A stretch of 64,000 nt of DNA from Pseudoduganella namucuonensis. GTDB taxonomy: Bacteria; Pseudomonadota; Gammaproteobacteria; Burkholderiales; Burkholderiaceae_D. The notes under the pieces were generated by a model. The model was given only the letters and a program-made list of their open reading frames with translations, ran no database searches and was not told the DNA's origin. The stretch lies in the NCBI RefSeq assembly GCF_900116645.1, contig NZ_FPBO01000009.1:1-64000 (forward strand), in the 5' to 3' direction. Shown in pieces: positions 1-8,912 of this stretch. Positions within the stretch are counted from its first letter, which is position 1. Each line of letters begins with the position of its first letter. A program made the translations under genes and the position numbers.

Positions 1-402
<402 letters not shown>

Positions 403-420
403 CACAGCGACAAGCAAACA

Positions 421-446
421 ACGGCCGGGCTGTCCCGGCCGTTTTT
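421..446 (+). terminator. Rho-independent terminator after eno
   Basis: A perfect 9-bp stem (ACGGCCGGG / CCCGGCCGT) with a 4-base CTGT loop runs directly into five T residues. It lies between the eno stop and the ftsB start, which is only 8 bases further on, so ftsB either relies on read-through or has a promoter within the hairpin region. Confidence 0.9.
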
Positions 447-454
447 CAGTTCCC

Positions 455-772
455 ATGCGCCTGATTACCCTCGCACTCGCAGCGCTGCTGCTGCTGATCC
501 AGTACCCCCTCTGGCTGGGGAAGGGCGGCTGGCTGCGCGTCGCCGACCTGGAAGCCCAGGTGGAGGCCGCGCAGCGCAAGAACGCCGAACTGCAAAGCCG
601 CAACGCCAAGCTCGATTCCGAAGTGCGCGACCTGAAGGACGGCACCGGCGCCGTCGAGGAACGCGCCCGCTACGAGCTGAGCATGATCAAACAGAACGAA
701 ATCTACGTGCAAATCCTCGGCAAGGGCCAGACCCAGCCGCAGGCCGCCACGCCGTCGCCCACCAAACCCTGA
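455..772 (+). CDS. ftsB: Cell division protein FtsB
   Basis: FtsB is a small bitopic inner-membrane protein that joins FtsL and FtsQ in the divisome. The 105-residue product starts with a hydrophobic helix (residues about 3-20, [18 protein letters not shown]) followed by the family-typical GKGGWLRV. A heptad-rich coiled coil of about 45 residues ([22 protein letters not shown]) follows, then the conserved [20 protein letters not shown]. The length fits the family. The C-terminal tail after GKGQ is Gln/Pro/Ala-rich and probably unstructured. Its place immediately after eno matches many beta- and gammaproteobacteria. Confidence 0.95.
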   Translation: MRLITLALAALLLLIQYPLWLGKGGWLRVADLEAQVEAAQRKNAELQSRNAKLDSEVRDLKDGTGAVEERARYELSMIKQNEIYVQILGKGQTQPQAATPSPTKP

Positions 773-780
773 TCCGTCAA

Positions 781-843
781 GCGGGCTCTGCCCCATTTGG
801 GGCCTGGCGGGGACGCCGAGGCCCCCAATGGGGCAGAGCCCGC
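781..843. repeat. Large intergenic inverted repeat
   Basis: Two 23-base arms (781-803 and 821-843) are inverted copies with a single mismatch, separated by 17 bases. The arms carry the core GGGCTCTGCCCCATTTGGGG and its complement. The structure sits between the ftsB stop and the next ribosome binding site. There is no T-run, so it is not a classical terminator; it looks like a dispersed palindromic element. A related core (ATGGGG next to a CAGA/TCTG box) occurs in the inverted repeat at 59096-59160. Confidence 0.7.
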
Positions 844-872
844 CTGGGCGGCCGTTTTCCCGGAGGTCGCAA

Positions 873-1814
873 ATGTTAGTCCGTGAACCTTGTGCGCTGG
901 CGCTGGCCGGCGCCCTGATGCTGGCCGCGCCGCCCGCCAGCGCGCTGCAGCCGTCCGACGCCGAGGCGCTGGCGGGCGCGCCCGGCGTGTCCGCCACGCC
1001 GCTGAACACCGGCGGCGACGCCGCGCGCGACATCATGCGCCGCGCGCTGGACTTCGGCCGGGTGACCGTGGCGACCGTCAACGCCGCCGGCCGCTTGGAG
1101 CGCACCGGCGTCGCCAGCCGCGTGGAACAGGACGACGGCGCCGCCCCGCGGGACGAGCGCGGGCGCGATTTCGCCGGCGGCTACGTCGGCGGCGACATCG
1201 ACCTGCGTTTCAACTTCGCCGCCTGGCGCCAGGCCTATGCCGTCGAGCGCCCCGGCGCCGATGGACGCCCAACGCGCGGCCTGCAATTCTTCGACGAGGC
1301 CGGCCGCGCCGTGTTCCAGCTGTCACTGAGGAACGAAGTGGTCGTGCCCCTGTTCGACAAACTGGTGGCCGATTTCCGCGCGGCGGGCCCCAGCGCGGCG
1401 CAGCCGCCGCGGCAGGCAGCTTCCGACCCGGCGGCCCCAGAGGCCGAGACCGCGCGGCAGCCGGAGGCGCCGGCGCGCCGCTTGGCGCCGGCGGCGGCCT
1501 GCCAACTGCTGGAGGAGGTCGGGAGACAAAGAATCGCCGTCGTCGTCACGCTGGGCAACGGCGCGGTCGAGCAGACTTATCGCGGAGCGTTTTCCAGCGC
1601 CGCGGCGTGCGGCGCGCAGGGTCCGGACGCCGGCGTGCAGCTGAAAGCGGACGCCATCCAGGGCGGCCAACTGCTGGAGCGCGCGGGCGTGAGCACGGTG
1701 CGGTTCTTCGACCGCGACGGCGATCCCGCGATCACCGTCACCGCGCCGCGCGCGCGCAACGGCGCCCAGGCGCCGGAATGGACCGCGCTGGTGCGCAAAC
1801 TGCCGCCGGGCTGA
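873..1814 (+). CDS. Exported HemS/HmuS-like (ChuX/HutX fold) protein
   Basis: The 313-residue product has a signal peptide (LALAGALMLAAPPASA, cleavage near residue 24), so it should act outside the cytoplasm. Residues about 50-155 resemble the first half of hemin-handling HemS/HmuS proteins: a GDIDLRFNFAAW stretch, then RGLQFFDEAGRAVFQLSLR. Residues about 215-313 resemble the second half (LGNGAVEQTYRG; VSTVRFFDRDGD). A Pro/Ala-rich linker joins them. Known HemS proteins are cytoplasmic heme-binding or heme-degrading factors, so a secreted version is odd. In the second half, where I expect the family's QIHxG-type histidine, the sequence reads QTYRG, so heme ligation may be altered. The ATG at 873 is preferred over 828 because it follows GGAGG (862-866) and begins the signal peptide. 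Function is inferred. Confidence 0.6.
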   Translation: MLVREPCALALAGALMLAAPPASALQPSDAEALAGAPGVSATPLNTGGDAARDIMRRALDFGRVTVATVNAAGRLERTGVASRVEQDDGAAPRDERGRDFAGGYVGGDIDLRFNFAAWRQAYAVERPGADGRPTRGLQFFDEAGRAVFQLSLRNEVVVPLFDKLVADFRAAGPSAAQPPRQAASDPAAPEAETARQPEAPARRLAPAAACQLLEEVGRQRIAVVVTLGNGAVEQTYRGAFSSAAACGAQGPDAGVQLKADAIQGGQLLERAGVSTVRFFDRDGDPAITVTAPRARNGAQAPEWTALVRKLPPG

Positions 1815-1861
1815 GAACCGGGGCCACGCCGGATGCGCCAAGGGCGATCCGGCGGCGCCGG

Positions 1862-2827
1862 CTAGTGCTTGGCCCCGCTGGCCGGCAGCAGCGCCTCGGC
1901 CGGGTGGCTGGTGGCGAACAGCTGGGCACAGTCCACCTTGTCGTACTCGTAGTGCTGGCCGCAGAAATCGCAGTTGATGGCGACCGTGCCTTGCTCGTCC
2001 AGCACGCCTTCCACTTCCTGCTGGCCCAGCATCTTCAGCATGTTGCCGACCTTCTCGCGCGTGCAGCTGCAATGGAAGGTCGGATACACGGGGTCGAACA
2101 CCCGGATGGTCTCTTCCCAGAACAGGCGCTGCAGCAGCACGTCGATGGTGGTGGACAGGATTTCCGCCTGTTTCAGGGTCGAGCCCAGCATCACGGCGCG
2201 GTTCCAGGTTTCCAGCGCGTCGTCGGCCGACAGCGGGGTCGCCTCGGCCTTGCCGCCGTGGTGGGGCAGTTTTTGCAGCAGCAGGCCGCGCGACACCTTG
2301 TCGTCCGCCGCCAGCCACAAACGGGTGTCGAGCTGCTCGGAGCGCAGCATGTAGTGCTCGATCACGGTCGCCACGTCGTCGCCGTCCAGCGGCACGATGC
2401 CCTGGTAGGGCCGCTGGCCCGGCACCTTCTCCGCCGGGTCCAGCGTGATGATGAAGCGGCCCTTGCCGTGCGCGTTCAGCAGCGTGGTCAGGCCGGCGTC
2501 GTCGGGGATGGCCATGTCCAGGTTCAGCTTGGCCGTGGCGCGCAGGCGCAGGTCGGCGTCGCACTCGACCACCAGCAGGCGCACCGGGCCGTCGCCGTGG
2601 ATTTGCATGATGATGGAGCCGTTGAACTTCACGTTGGCCGACAGCAGGGCGGCGGCGGCCACCATTTCGCCCAGCACGCGCTTGACCGGCGCCGGGTAGT
2701 CGTGGCGCGCCTGCACCTCGCGCCAGGTCGCCGAGATGTCGATCAGCTCGCCGCGCACGGAGGCGTTGTCGAAGATGAATTTCTGCAGGATGTCCTGGCC
2801 GCCGGCCAGTTCTGGGGTGTTGCTCAT
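1862..2827 (-). CDS. hslO: Redox-regulated chaperone Hsp33
   Basis: Hsp33 is a cytoplasmic holdase that becomes active when oxidative stress releases zinc from its four C-terminal cysteines. The 321-residue product has the N-terminal Hsp33 core (LQKFIFDNASVRGELI, GSIIMQIHGDGPVRLLVVE). The C-terminal redox switch is present as CSC, then 30 residues, then CDFC, matching the CxC...CxxC arrangement of the family. The start has an AGGATA-type ribosome binding site. It lies 3 bases downstream of the gamma-carbonic anhydrase gene on the same strand, so the two are probably co-transcribed. Confidence 0.97.
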   Translation of the reverse strand: MSNTPELAGGQDILQKFIFDNASVRGELIDISATWREVQARHDYPAPVKRVLGEMVAAAALLSANVKFNGSIIMQIHGDGPVRLLVVECDADLRLRATAKLNLDMAIPDDAGLTTLLNAHGKGRFIITLDPAEKVPGQRPYQGIVPLDGDDVATVIEHYMLRSEQLDTRLWLAADDKVSRGLLLQKLPHHGGKAEATPLSADDALETWNRAVMLGSTLKQAEILSTTIDVLLQRLFWEETIRVFDPVYPTFHCSCTREKVGNMLKMLGQQEVEGVLDEQGTVAINCDFCGQHYEYDKVDCAQLFATSHPAEALLPASGAKH

Positions 2828-2830
2828 GGT

Positions 2831-3355
2831 TTATCCTATTTTCTTGAGTTGCGACTTGTACTGCTGGCCGCGCTGCGCGTAGTTGGCGGCGCTGGCCAGC
2901 AGGCGCTCGGCGTCCTCCGGCGTCAGCGTGCGCACGGCCTTGGCCGGCGAGCCGATGATCAACTGGTTGTCCGGGAATTCCTTGCCCTCGGTGACCAGCG
3001 CGCCCGCGCCCACCAGGCAGCCCTTGCCGATGCGGGCGCCGTTCAGGATCACGGCCTGGATGCCGATCAGCGCGCCGTCGCCGATGGTGCAGCCGTGCAA
3101 CATGGCCTGGTGGCCGATGGTGACGTTCTTGCCCACGGTCAACGGGTAGCCCATGTCGGTGTGCATCACCGTGCCCTCCTGCACATTGCTGTTCTCGCCG
3201 ATGGTGATGCGTTCGTTGTCGCCGCGCAGGGTGGCGCCGAACCACACCGAGGCGTTCGGTTCTAGCGTGACCTTGCCGATCAGCGTGGCGTTGTCGGCGA
3301 CGAAGGCGGATGCATCGATCTCGGGCGCGTGTTCGCCCAGCTGGTAGATAGTCAT
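2831..3355 (-). CDS. Gamma-class carbonic anhydrase family protein (YrdA-like)
   Basis: This is a left-handed beta-helix protein built from hexapeptide repeats (for example [39 protein letters not shown]). It carries the metal-site histidines expected in the family: H in VMHTDMG and the pair in [32 protein letters not shown] is the family signature. Of two possible starts, 3355 ([11 protein letters not shown]) gives a 174-residue protein matching YrdA/PaaY-like members; the longer frame to 3439 adds a non-conserved leader. It precedes hslO by 3 bases. Whether it has carbonic anhydrase activity cannot be read from sequence. Confidence 0.9.
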   Translation of the reverse strand: MTIYQLGEHAPEIDASAFVADNATLIGKVTLEPNASVWFGATLRGDNERITIGENSNVQEGTVMHTDMGYPLTVGKNVTIGHQAMLHGCTIGDGALIGIQAVILNGARIGKGCLVGAGALVTEGKEFPDNQLIIGSPAKAVRTLTPEDAERLLASAANYAQRGQQYKSQLKKIG

Positions 3356-3573
3356 GGGAAGCCTTGTGAGGTTGGCGGGGTTGCGGAATGGCGCTATTTT
3401 ACGCCGAGCCCGCGAAAACCCGGCAAAATGGCTGGGCACGGCGCTGGAAATCCATTTCGAACGACCGTGCTAAAATCATGTTTCCAGCCATCGAGGCCGG
3501 TATCGATGGCCGTATCAATGCTCGTTTCAATGTCCGTATATTGCGCCCCGGGCGCCACTTTCAAGGCTGCATC

Positions 3574-4452
3574 ATGCACACACCTTCCCGATCCGAATTC
3601 ATCGACGTGCGCGGCGTGCGCACCCACGTGCGCCACTGGGGCAGGGAGGGCGCGCCCAAGATTTTCATGGTGCACGGCTGGATGGACGTGTCGGCCTCGT
3701 TCCAGTTCGTGGTCGACAGCCTGCGCGGCGACTGGCACGTGATCGCCCCGGACTGGCGCGGCTTCGGCCTGACCGCGCGCCCACCGGTGGACACCTACTG
3801 GTTCGTCGACTACCTCGGCGACCTGGACGCCATCCTGCGCCATTACCAGCCGGACGAGCCGGTCAACCTGCTGGGCCACAGCATGGGCGGCAACGTGGTG
3901 GGCCTGTACGCGGGAGCGCGTCCGGCGCGCATCCGCCGCCTGGTCAACCTGGAGGGCTTCGGCATGCCCAGCACCACGCCGGACCAGGCGCCCCGGCGCT
4001 ACGCGAAGTGGATGGACGAATTGCTGGTGCCGCAGGAGATGCGCGGCTACCCCACGCTGGACGACGTGGCCGCGCGCCTGCAAAAGACCAATCCGCGCCT
4101 GACCGACGCGCGCGCCGCCTTCCTGGCGCAGCACTGGTCGGCGCGCAACGAGCGGGGCGAGTGGGCCATCCTGGGCGACCCGGCGCACAAGCGCATCAGC
4201 CCGCTGCTCTACCACGTGGAGGAGGTGATGGCCTGCTGGCGCGCGATCACGGCCCCGGTGCTGTGGGTGGAGGCCACCCACACCAATATGTGGCTGTGGA
4301 TGGGGCCGAAGGAGGAGGCGCGCGTGGAAATCGACCGCCGCCTGGGCCACCTGGCCAATGTGACGGCGAAGATGATGGACAACGCCGGCCACATGCTGCA
4401 CCACGACCAGCCGGAGGAACTGGCGCGCATGCTGGAGGAGTTCCTGACCTGA
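3574..4452 (+). CDS. Alpha/beta hydrolase
   Basis: A cytoplasmic serine hydrolase of 292 residues. It shows the oxyanion-hole region MVHGWMDVS, the nucleophile elbow GHSMGG, and a C-terminal catalytic histidine in DNAGHMLHHDQPEEL. The substrate is not evident; lipase, esterase and haloperoxidase-like relatives share these features. I chose the ATG at 3574 because similarity begins at FIDVRGVRTHVRHWG and an AAGG lies 7 bases upstream. Further in-frame codons up to 3388 overlap the divergent promoter region of the carbonic anhydrase gene and encode no recognisable sequence. Confidence 0.9.
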   Translation: MHTPSRSEFIDVRGVRTHVRHWGREGAPKIFMVHGWMDVSASFQFVVDSLRGDWHVIAPDWRGFGLTARPPVDTYWFVDYLGDLDAILRHYQPDEPVNLLGHSMGGNVVGLYAGARPARIRRLVNLEGFGMPSTTPDQAPRRYAKWMDELLVPQEMRGYPTLDDVAARLQKTNPRLTDARAAFLAQHWSARNERGEWAILGDPAHKRISPLLYHVEEVMACWRAITAPVLWVEATHTNMWLWMGPKEEARVEIDRRLGHLANVTAKMMDNAGHMLHHDQPEELARMLEEFLT

Positions 4453-4546
4453 GAGGCTGACACCGCCCCGGCCGCCGCCGCGCCATGATGGCGCGGCGCA
4501 GCGTACAATGGAGGCTTCGTTGCCTCAATACTATTGAACCTTGCGT

Positions 4547-5380
4547 ATGCTGAAAGTAGACCTGCATTGCCATTCCAATGTCTCCGACGGCGTGCTGCCC
4601 CCGGCCAAGGTGGCCGGGATCGCGCGCGACGGCGGCGTGGACGTCTGGGCGCTGACCGACCATGACGAGGTGGGCGGCATCGCCGCCGCGCGCGTGGCGG
4701 CGGCCGAGCACGGCATGCGCTTCGTCACCGGCGTCGAAATCTCGATCACCTGGGCCAAGGAGACGGTGCACATCGTCGGCCTGCAGATCGACGAGCACAA
4801 CCCGGACCTGGTGCGTGGCCTGGGCGCCACCCGCGCCGGGCGCGACCAGCGCGGCCGCGACATCTCCGCCCAGCTGGCCGCCGCCGGCGTGCCGGACGCC
4901 TACGAGGGCGCGCTCAAGTACGTGGGCAACCCGGACCTGATGTCGCGCACCCACTTCGCCCGCTACATCGTCGAACTGGGCATCTGCCGCAGCATCTCGG
5001 ACGTGTTCAAACGCTATCTGTCCGAGGGCAAGCCCGGCTACGTGGAGCACCGCTGGGCGACGCTGGCCGAGGCGGTGCAATGGATCAAGGGCGCCGGCGG
5101 CATCGCCGTGATCGCCCATCCGGGCCGCTACAAGTTCAGCCCCACGGCCGAGGGTGCGCTGTTCGACGAGTTCAAGCAACTGGGCGGCACGGCGATCGAG
5201 GTCGTCACCGGCAGCCACACGCCGGACCAGTATCCCGAATACGCGCGGCTGGCCAAGCGCTACGGCTTCCTCGCCTCGCGCGGCACCGACTTCCACGCCC
5301 CGGGCGAGGCCCGCGTCGATTTCGGGCTGCTGCCGCCGCTGCCGGGCGACGTCATCCCCGTGTGGCATGACTGGTTCTGA
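4547..5380 (+). CDS. PHP-domain 3',5'-nucleoside bisphosphate phosphatase (RnmA/YciV-like)
   Basis: A PHP metal-dependent phosphoesterase of 277 residues. Metal-binding motifs are present in order: DLHCHSNVSDG (HxH), LTDHDEVGG, GVEIS, IAHPGRY and a C-terminal TDFHAP. E. coli YciV (RNase AM) belongs to this family; it removes the 3' phosphate from 3',5'-bisphosphonucleotides and trims rRNA 5' ends. An in-frame TTG lies 6 bases upstream of the chosen ATG, but homology starts at MLKVDLHCH. A TACAAT hexamer at 4504-4509 could be the -10 of its promoter. Confidence 0.92.
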   Translation: MLKVDLHCHSNVSDGVLPPAKVAGIARDGGVDVWALTDHDEVGGIAAARVAAAEHGMRFVTGVEISITWAKETVHIVGLQIDEHNPDLVRGLGATRAGRDQRGRDISAQLAAAGVPDAYEGALKYVGNPDLMSRTHFARYIVELGICRSISDVFKRYLSEGKPGYVEHRWATLAEAVQWIKGAGGIAVIAHPGRYKFSPTAEGALFDEFKQLGGTAIEVVTGSHTPDQYPEYARLAKRYGFLASRGTDFHAPGEARVDFGLLPPLPGDVIPVWHDWF

Positions 5381-5445
5381 ATCCGGCTCTTGCATTTCCA
5401 GCCGGCGGGCCTTATCTATGACGCGGAAAAACCGGAGGTAGCCCT

Positions 5446-6327
5446 ATGAAACGCATCGTCCTATTTATCGCCACCAACCTCGCCGTCATGGTGGTGCTGT
5501 CCATCGTGTTGTCGGTGCTGGGCATCGGCCGGCCCGGCTCGGGCGGCCTGCAGCTCGGCAACCTGCTGGCGTTTTCGCTGGTGGTCGGCTTCACCGGCTC
5601 CATCATTTCGCTGTTGATAAGCAAGCCCATGGCCAAGTGGAGCACCGGCGCGCGCGTGATCGACGCGCCGGCCAACGCCACCGAGCAGTGGCTGGTGGCC
5701 ACCGTGCACGGGCTGGCGCAGCGCGCCGGCATCGGCAATCCCGAGGTGGCCGTGTACGACGGCGAGCCCAACGCCTTCGCCACCGGCGCCTTCAAGGATT
5801 CCGCGCTGGTGGCCGTGTCCACCGGCCTGCTGCAGTCGATGAACCGCGACGAGGTCGAGGCCGTGCTCGGCCACGAGGTGGCCCACATCGCCAACGGCGA
5901 CATGGTGACCATGACCCTGATCCAGGGCGTGGTGAACACCTTTGTCGTGTTCCTGGCGCGCGTGGTCGGCTTCTTCGTCGACAACATGCTGCGCGGCCGC
6001 GATTCCGAACGGAGCAACGGCGGCGGCATCGGCTACATGGTCACCGTCGTGGTCTGCGAGATCGTGTTCGGCCTGCTGGCCTCGCTGATCGTGGCCTGGT
6101 TCTCGCGCCAGCGCGAATTCCGCGCCGACGCCGGCTCCGCCCAGCTGCTGGGCAGCAGCGTGCCGATGCAGCACGCGCTGGCCCGCCTCGGCGGCCTGGA
6201 GCCGGGGGCGCTGCCGCAGAACCTGACGGCCTCCGGCATCACCGGCGGCGGCGGCTGGTCGGCCCTGTTCTCCACCCACCCGCCGATGGAAGAACGCATC
6301 GCGGCCCTGCAGCAACTTTCGCGCTAA
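5446..6327 (+). CDS. htpX: Membrane protease HtpX
   Basis: HtpX is an inner-membrane zinc metalloprotease that degrades misfolded membrane proteins. The 293-residue product has two N-terminal membrane helices (residues about 4-26 and 38-58), the HEVAH zinc motif at residues 143-147, two further hydrophobic segments (about 155-175 and 190-215), and the zinc-ligand region [10 protein letters not shown]. The end [14 protein letters not shown] is typical of the family. A strong GGAGG ribosome binding site lies 9 bases before the ATG. The next gene, yciO, begins 17 bases after the stop, so they are likely one transcript. Confidence 0.97.
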   Translation: MKRIVLFIATNLAVMVVLSIVLSVLGIGRPGSGGLQLGNLLAFSLVVGFTGSIISLLISKPMAKWSTGARVIDAPANATEQWLVATVHGLAQRAGIGNPEVAVYDGEPNAFATGAFKDSALVAVSTGLLQSMNRDEVEAVLGHEVAHIANGDMVTMTLIQGVVNTFVVFLARVVGFFVDNMLRGRDSERSNGGGIGYMVTVVVCEIVFGLLASLIVAWFSRQREFRADAGSAQLLGSSVPMQHALARLGGLEPGALPQNLTASGITGGGGWSALFSTHPPMEERIAALQQLSR

Positions 6328-6343
6328 GCGTCCCCACCTTCAT

Positions 6344-6967
6344 ATGAGTCAATACTTCCAGGTCCATCCCGTCAACCCGCAGGCGCGGCTGATCAAGCAG
6401 GCGGCGCAGATCATCCACGGCGGCGGCATCGTCGCCCTGCCCACCGATTCCTGCTACGCGCTGGTGTGCCACCTGGACGACAAGGCGGCGGTCGAGCGCC
6501 TGCGCCGCATCCGCGGCATCGACGAGAAGCACCATTTGACCCTGCTGTGCCGCGACCTGAGCGAAATCGGCGTCTACGCGCGCGTGGACAACAAGCAGTT
6601 CCGCCTGCTGAAGGCGGCCACGCCGGGACCGTTCACCTTCATCCTGGAGGCCACGCGCTGCGTGCCGCGCCGGCTCAGCCACCCGTCGCGCAAGACCATC
6701 GGCCTGCGCGTGCCGGAGAACGCCATCGTCGAGGCGCTGCTGGCCGAGTTGCAGCAGCCGCTGCTGGGTACGACCTTGATCATGCCGGGCGACGACGAGC
6801 CGCTCACCGACCCGGACGCCATCCGCGAGCGCCTGGAAAAGCAGGTCGACCTGATCGTCGACGGCGGCGCCTGCAGCTTCGAGCCGACCACCGTGGTCGA
6901 CCTCAGCGGCGCCGAGCCGGAACTGGTGCGCCAGGGCCGCGGCGATCCCGCCGTGCTGGGCCTGTAA
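6344..6967 (+). CDS. Sua5/YciO/YrdC-family protein (YciO type)
   Basis: A 207-residue protein of the YrdC/Sua5 fold, which in its best-studied members makes threonylcarbamoyl-AMP for tRNA t6A modification. The N-terminal nucleotide-binding pattern GGGIVALPTDSCYALVC and the KTIGLRVPENAIVEALL block fit the YciO branch. YciO members have close structural similarity to TsaC but a debated role, so I avoid calling it tsaC. RKTIGLRVP and the late STVVD-like segment PTTVVDLS are family landmarks. It follows htpX closely. Confidence 0.9.
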   Translation: MSQYFQVHPVNPQARLIKQAAQIIHGGGIVALPTDSCYALVCHLDDKAAVERLRRIRGIDEKHHLTLLCRDLSEIGVYARVDNKQFRLLKAATPGPFTFILEATRCVPRRLSHPSRKTIGLRVPENAIVEALLAELQQPLLGTTLIMPGDDEPLTDPDAIRERLEKQVDLIVDGGACSFEPTTVVDLSGAEPELVRQGRGDPAVLGL

Positions 6968-7019
6968 GCCCGCCCATCCCCCCATCCACCCTCCCGCCGG
7001 GCCGGTTTCGCCGGTCTGG

Positions 7020-7025
7020 TAGAAT
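7020..7025 (+). promoter_or_regulatory. Candidate -10 element very close to the site-2 protease start
   Basis: TAGAAT lies 7 bases before the ATG at 7033, with no ribosome binding site between them. If this is the -10, transcription would begin at or next to the start codon (leaderless mRNA). No clear -35 is visible. This is inference from a short motif. Confidence 0.4.
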
Positions 7026-7032
7026 TTTACCT

Positions 7033-7704
7033 ATGAACGATTTCAGCCAAACAGTGCAGACCGTCGCGGTGTACGCGATCCCCGTCCTATTCGCCATCTC
7101 CCTGCACGAGGCCGCGCACGGCTATGTGGCCCGCTACTTCGGCGACCCCACCGCTTCCCAGCAGGGCCGCCTGAGCGTCAACCCCATCCACCACATCGAC
7201 CTGTTCGGCACCATCATCCTGCCGCTGATGCTGTACTGGAGCATCGGGATGCCGTTCGGCTACGCCAAGCCGGTGCCGGTGGACTACAGCCGGCTGCGCA
7301 ATCCCAAAAAACAGATGGGCTTCGTGGCCGCGGCCGGTCCGGCCGCCAACTTCCTCATGGGGCTGGCCTGGACCGCCGTGTTCGTGCTGTTGCACGCGAT
7401 GGAGGTGAGGGAGCCCTTCCTGCTGGGCATGGCCAAGGCCGGCATCCTGACCAACGCCGTGATGTGCGTGTTCAACCTGCTGCCGGTGCCGCCGCTGGAC
7501 GGCGGCCGCATCGTCACCGCCATGCTGCCCAACGACCTGGCGCGCCCGTTCGCCCGCATCGAGCAGTACGGTCCCTTCGTGTTCATCGGCCTCATCATCC
7601 TGATGTACACCGGCATCCTCAGTGCGCTGCTGGGCAATCTGGTCAACATGATGGTGTCGCTGTTCGCCACCCTGGTGCTGCCGCTTAACATACTCTTGAA
7701 CTGA
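7033..7704 (+). CDS. Site-2 protease family zinc metalloprotease
   Basis: An intramembrane M50-type protease of 223 residues. The first membrane segment carries the zinc motif in SLHEAAHGYVARYFGD (HExxH). The third zinc ligand is expected in the C-terminal NLLPVPPLDGGRI, the classic NxxPxxxLDG signature. Four to six hydrophobic segments are visible, including FVAAAGPAANFLMGLAW. It belongs to the small rhomboid-sized S2P group with no PDZ domain, whose substrates are usually unknown. It precedes trpS by 5 bases, so they are co-transcribed, although no functional link is obvious. Confidence 0.93.
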   Translation: MNDFSQTVQTVAVYAIPVLFAISLHEAAHGYVARYFGDPTASQQGRLSVNPIHHIDLFGTIILPLMLYWSIGMPFGYAKPVPVDYSRLRNPKKQMGFVAAAGPAANFLMGLAWTAVFVLLHAMEVREPFLLGMAKAGILTNAVMCVFNLLPVPPLDGGRIVTAMLPNDLARPFARIEQYGPFVFIGLIILMYTGILSALLGNLVNMMVSLFATLVLPLNILLN

Positions 7705-7709
7705 CCGCC

Positions 7710-8912
7710 ATGTATCCCGACCGTGTCGTATCCGGTATGCGTCCCACGGGCGCCATGCACCTTGGCCACTACCATGGCGCCCTGACCAACTGGGTCAAAA
7801 TGCAGGCCGAGCAGCCCTGCCTGTTCTTCGTGGCCGACTGGCACGCGCTGACCACGCATTACGACGACCCGTCCGTGATCGAGCGCAGCACCTGGGACAT
7901 GCTGGTGGACTGGCTGGCCGCCGGCATCGACCCGTCGCAGGCCACGCTGTTCGTCCAGTCGCGCGTGCCGGAGCACGCCGAGCTGCATCTGCTGCTATCC
8001 ATGGCCACGCCGCTGGGCTGGCTGGAGCGGGTGCCCACCTACAAGGACCAGATCGAGAACCTGGCCAACAAGGATCTCGCAACGTACGGCTTCCTCGGCT
8101 ATCCGCTGCTGCAGGCGGCCGACGTGCTGATCTATCGCGCGACCCAGGTGCCGGTGGGCGAGGACCAGGTGCCGCACATCGAGATGATGCGCGAGATAGC
8201 GCGCCGTTTCAATCATTTGTACGGCAAAGAGAAGGGTTTCGAGGAGAAGGCGCAGGACGCGGTGAAACGGCTGGGCAGCAAGCGCGCCAAGCTGTACACC
8301 GAGCTGCGCACCCAGTTCCAGCGCGACGGCGACGACGAGGCGCTGGAGCAGGCCAAGGCCATGCTGGACGACGCCCACAGCCTGTCGATGATAGACCGCG
8401 AACGCCTGTTCGGCTACCTGGAGGGTAGCCGCAAGCTGATCCTGGTGGAGCCGCAGGCCAAGCTGACGGCCTCGTCCAAGCTGCCCGGCCTGGACGGGCG
8501 CAAGATGTCCAAGAGCTACGGCAACGCGATCGCGCTGCGCGAGGACCCGGCGGCGGTGACCAGGAAGATCCGCACCATGCCGACCGATCCGGCCCGCGTG
8601 CGCCGCACCGACGCCGGCGATCCTGCGCGCTGCCCGGTCTGGCAGTTCCACCAGGTGTATTCGGACAACGCCACCCAGGAATGGGCGGTCAAGGGTTGCC
8701 AGTCGGCCGGCATCGGCTGCATCGAATGCAAGCAGCCCGTCATCGACGCCATCATCAAGGAGCAGGAGCCCATGCATGAGCGGGCCCAGCCTTACCTGGA
8801 CGACCCGTCGCTGGTGCGCGCCATCGTCGCCGATGGCAACGACGCGGCCCGCAAACTGGCCCAGGAAACCATGCGCGACGTGCGCGAAGCCATGGGACTC
8901 AGCTATTCATGA
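7710..8912 (+). CDS. trpS: Tryptophan--tRNA ligase
   Basis: Charges tRNA-Trp with tryptophan. Class I signatures are clear: the HIGH-type motif in GAMHLGHYHGAL and the KMSKS motif in DGRKMSKSYGN. The product has 400 residues, against about 330-350 for many bacterial TrpRS. The excess is an insertion of about 70 mostly charged residues between REIARRFNHLYG and SKLPGLDGRK (roughly residues 172-250), which I recognise as a betaproteobacterial variant. It starts 5 bases after the site-2 protease stop and overlaps the next gene by an ATGA, indicating translational coupling. Confidence 0.97.
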   Translation: MYPDRVVSGMRPTGAMHLGHYHGALTNWVKMQAEQPCLFFVADWHALTTHYDDPSVIERSTWDMLVDWLAAGIDPSQATLFVQSRVPEHAELHLLLSMATPLGWLERVPTYKDQIENLANKDLATYGFLGYPLLQAADVLIYRATQVPVGEDQVPHIEMMREIARRFNHLYGKEKGFEEKAQDAVKRLGSKRAKLYTELRTQFQRDGDDEALEQAKAMLDDAHSLSMIDRERLFGYLEGSRKLILVEPQAKLTASSKLPGLDGRKMSKSYGNAIALREDPAAVTRKIRTMPTDPARVRRTDAGDPARCPVWQFHQVYSDNATQEWAVKGCQSAGIGCIECKQPVIDAIIKEQEPMHERAQPYLDDPSLVRAIVADGNDAARKLAQETMRDVREAMGLSYS

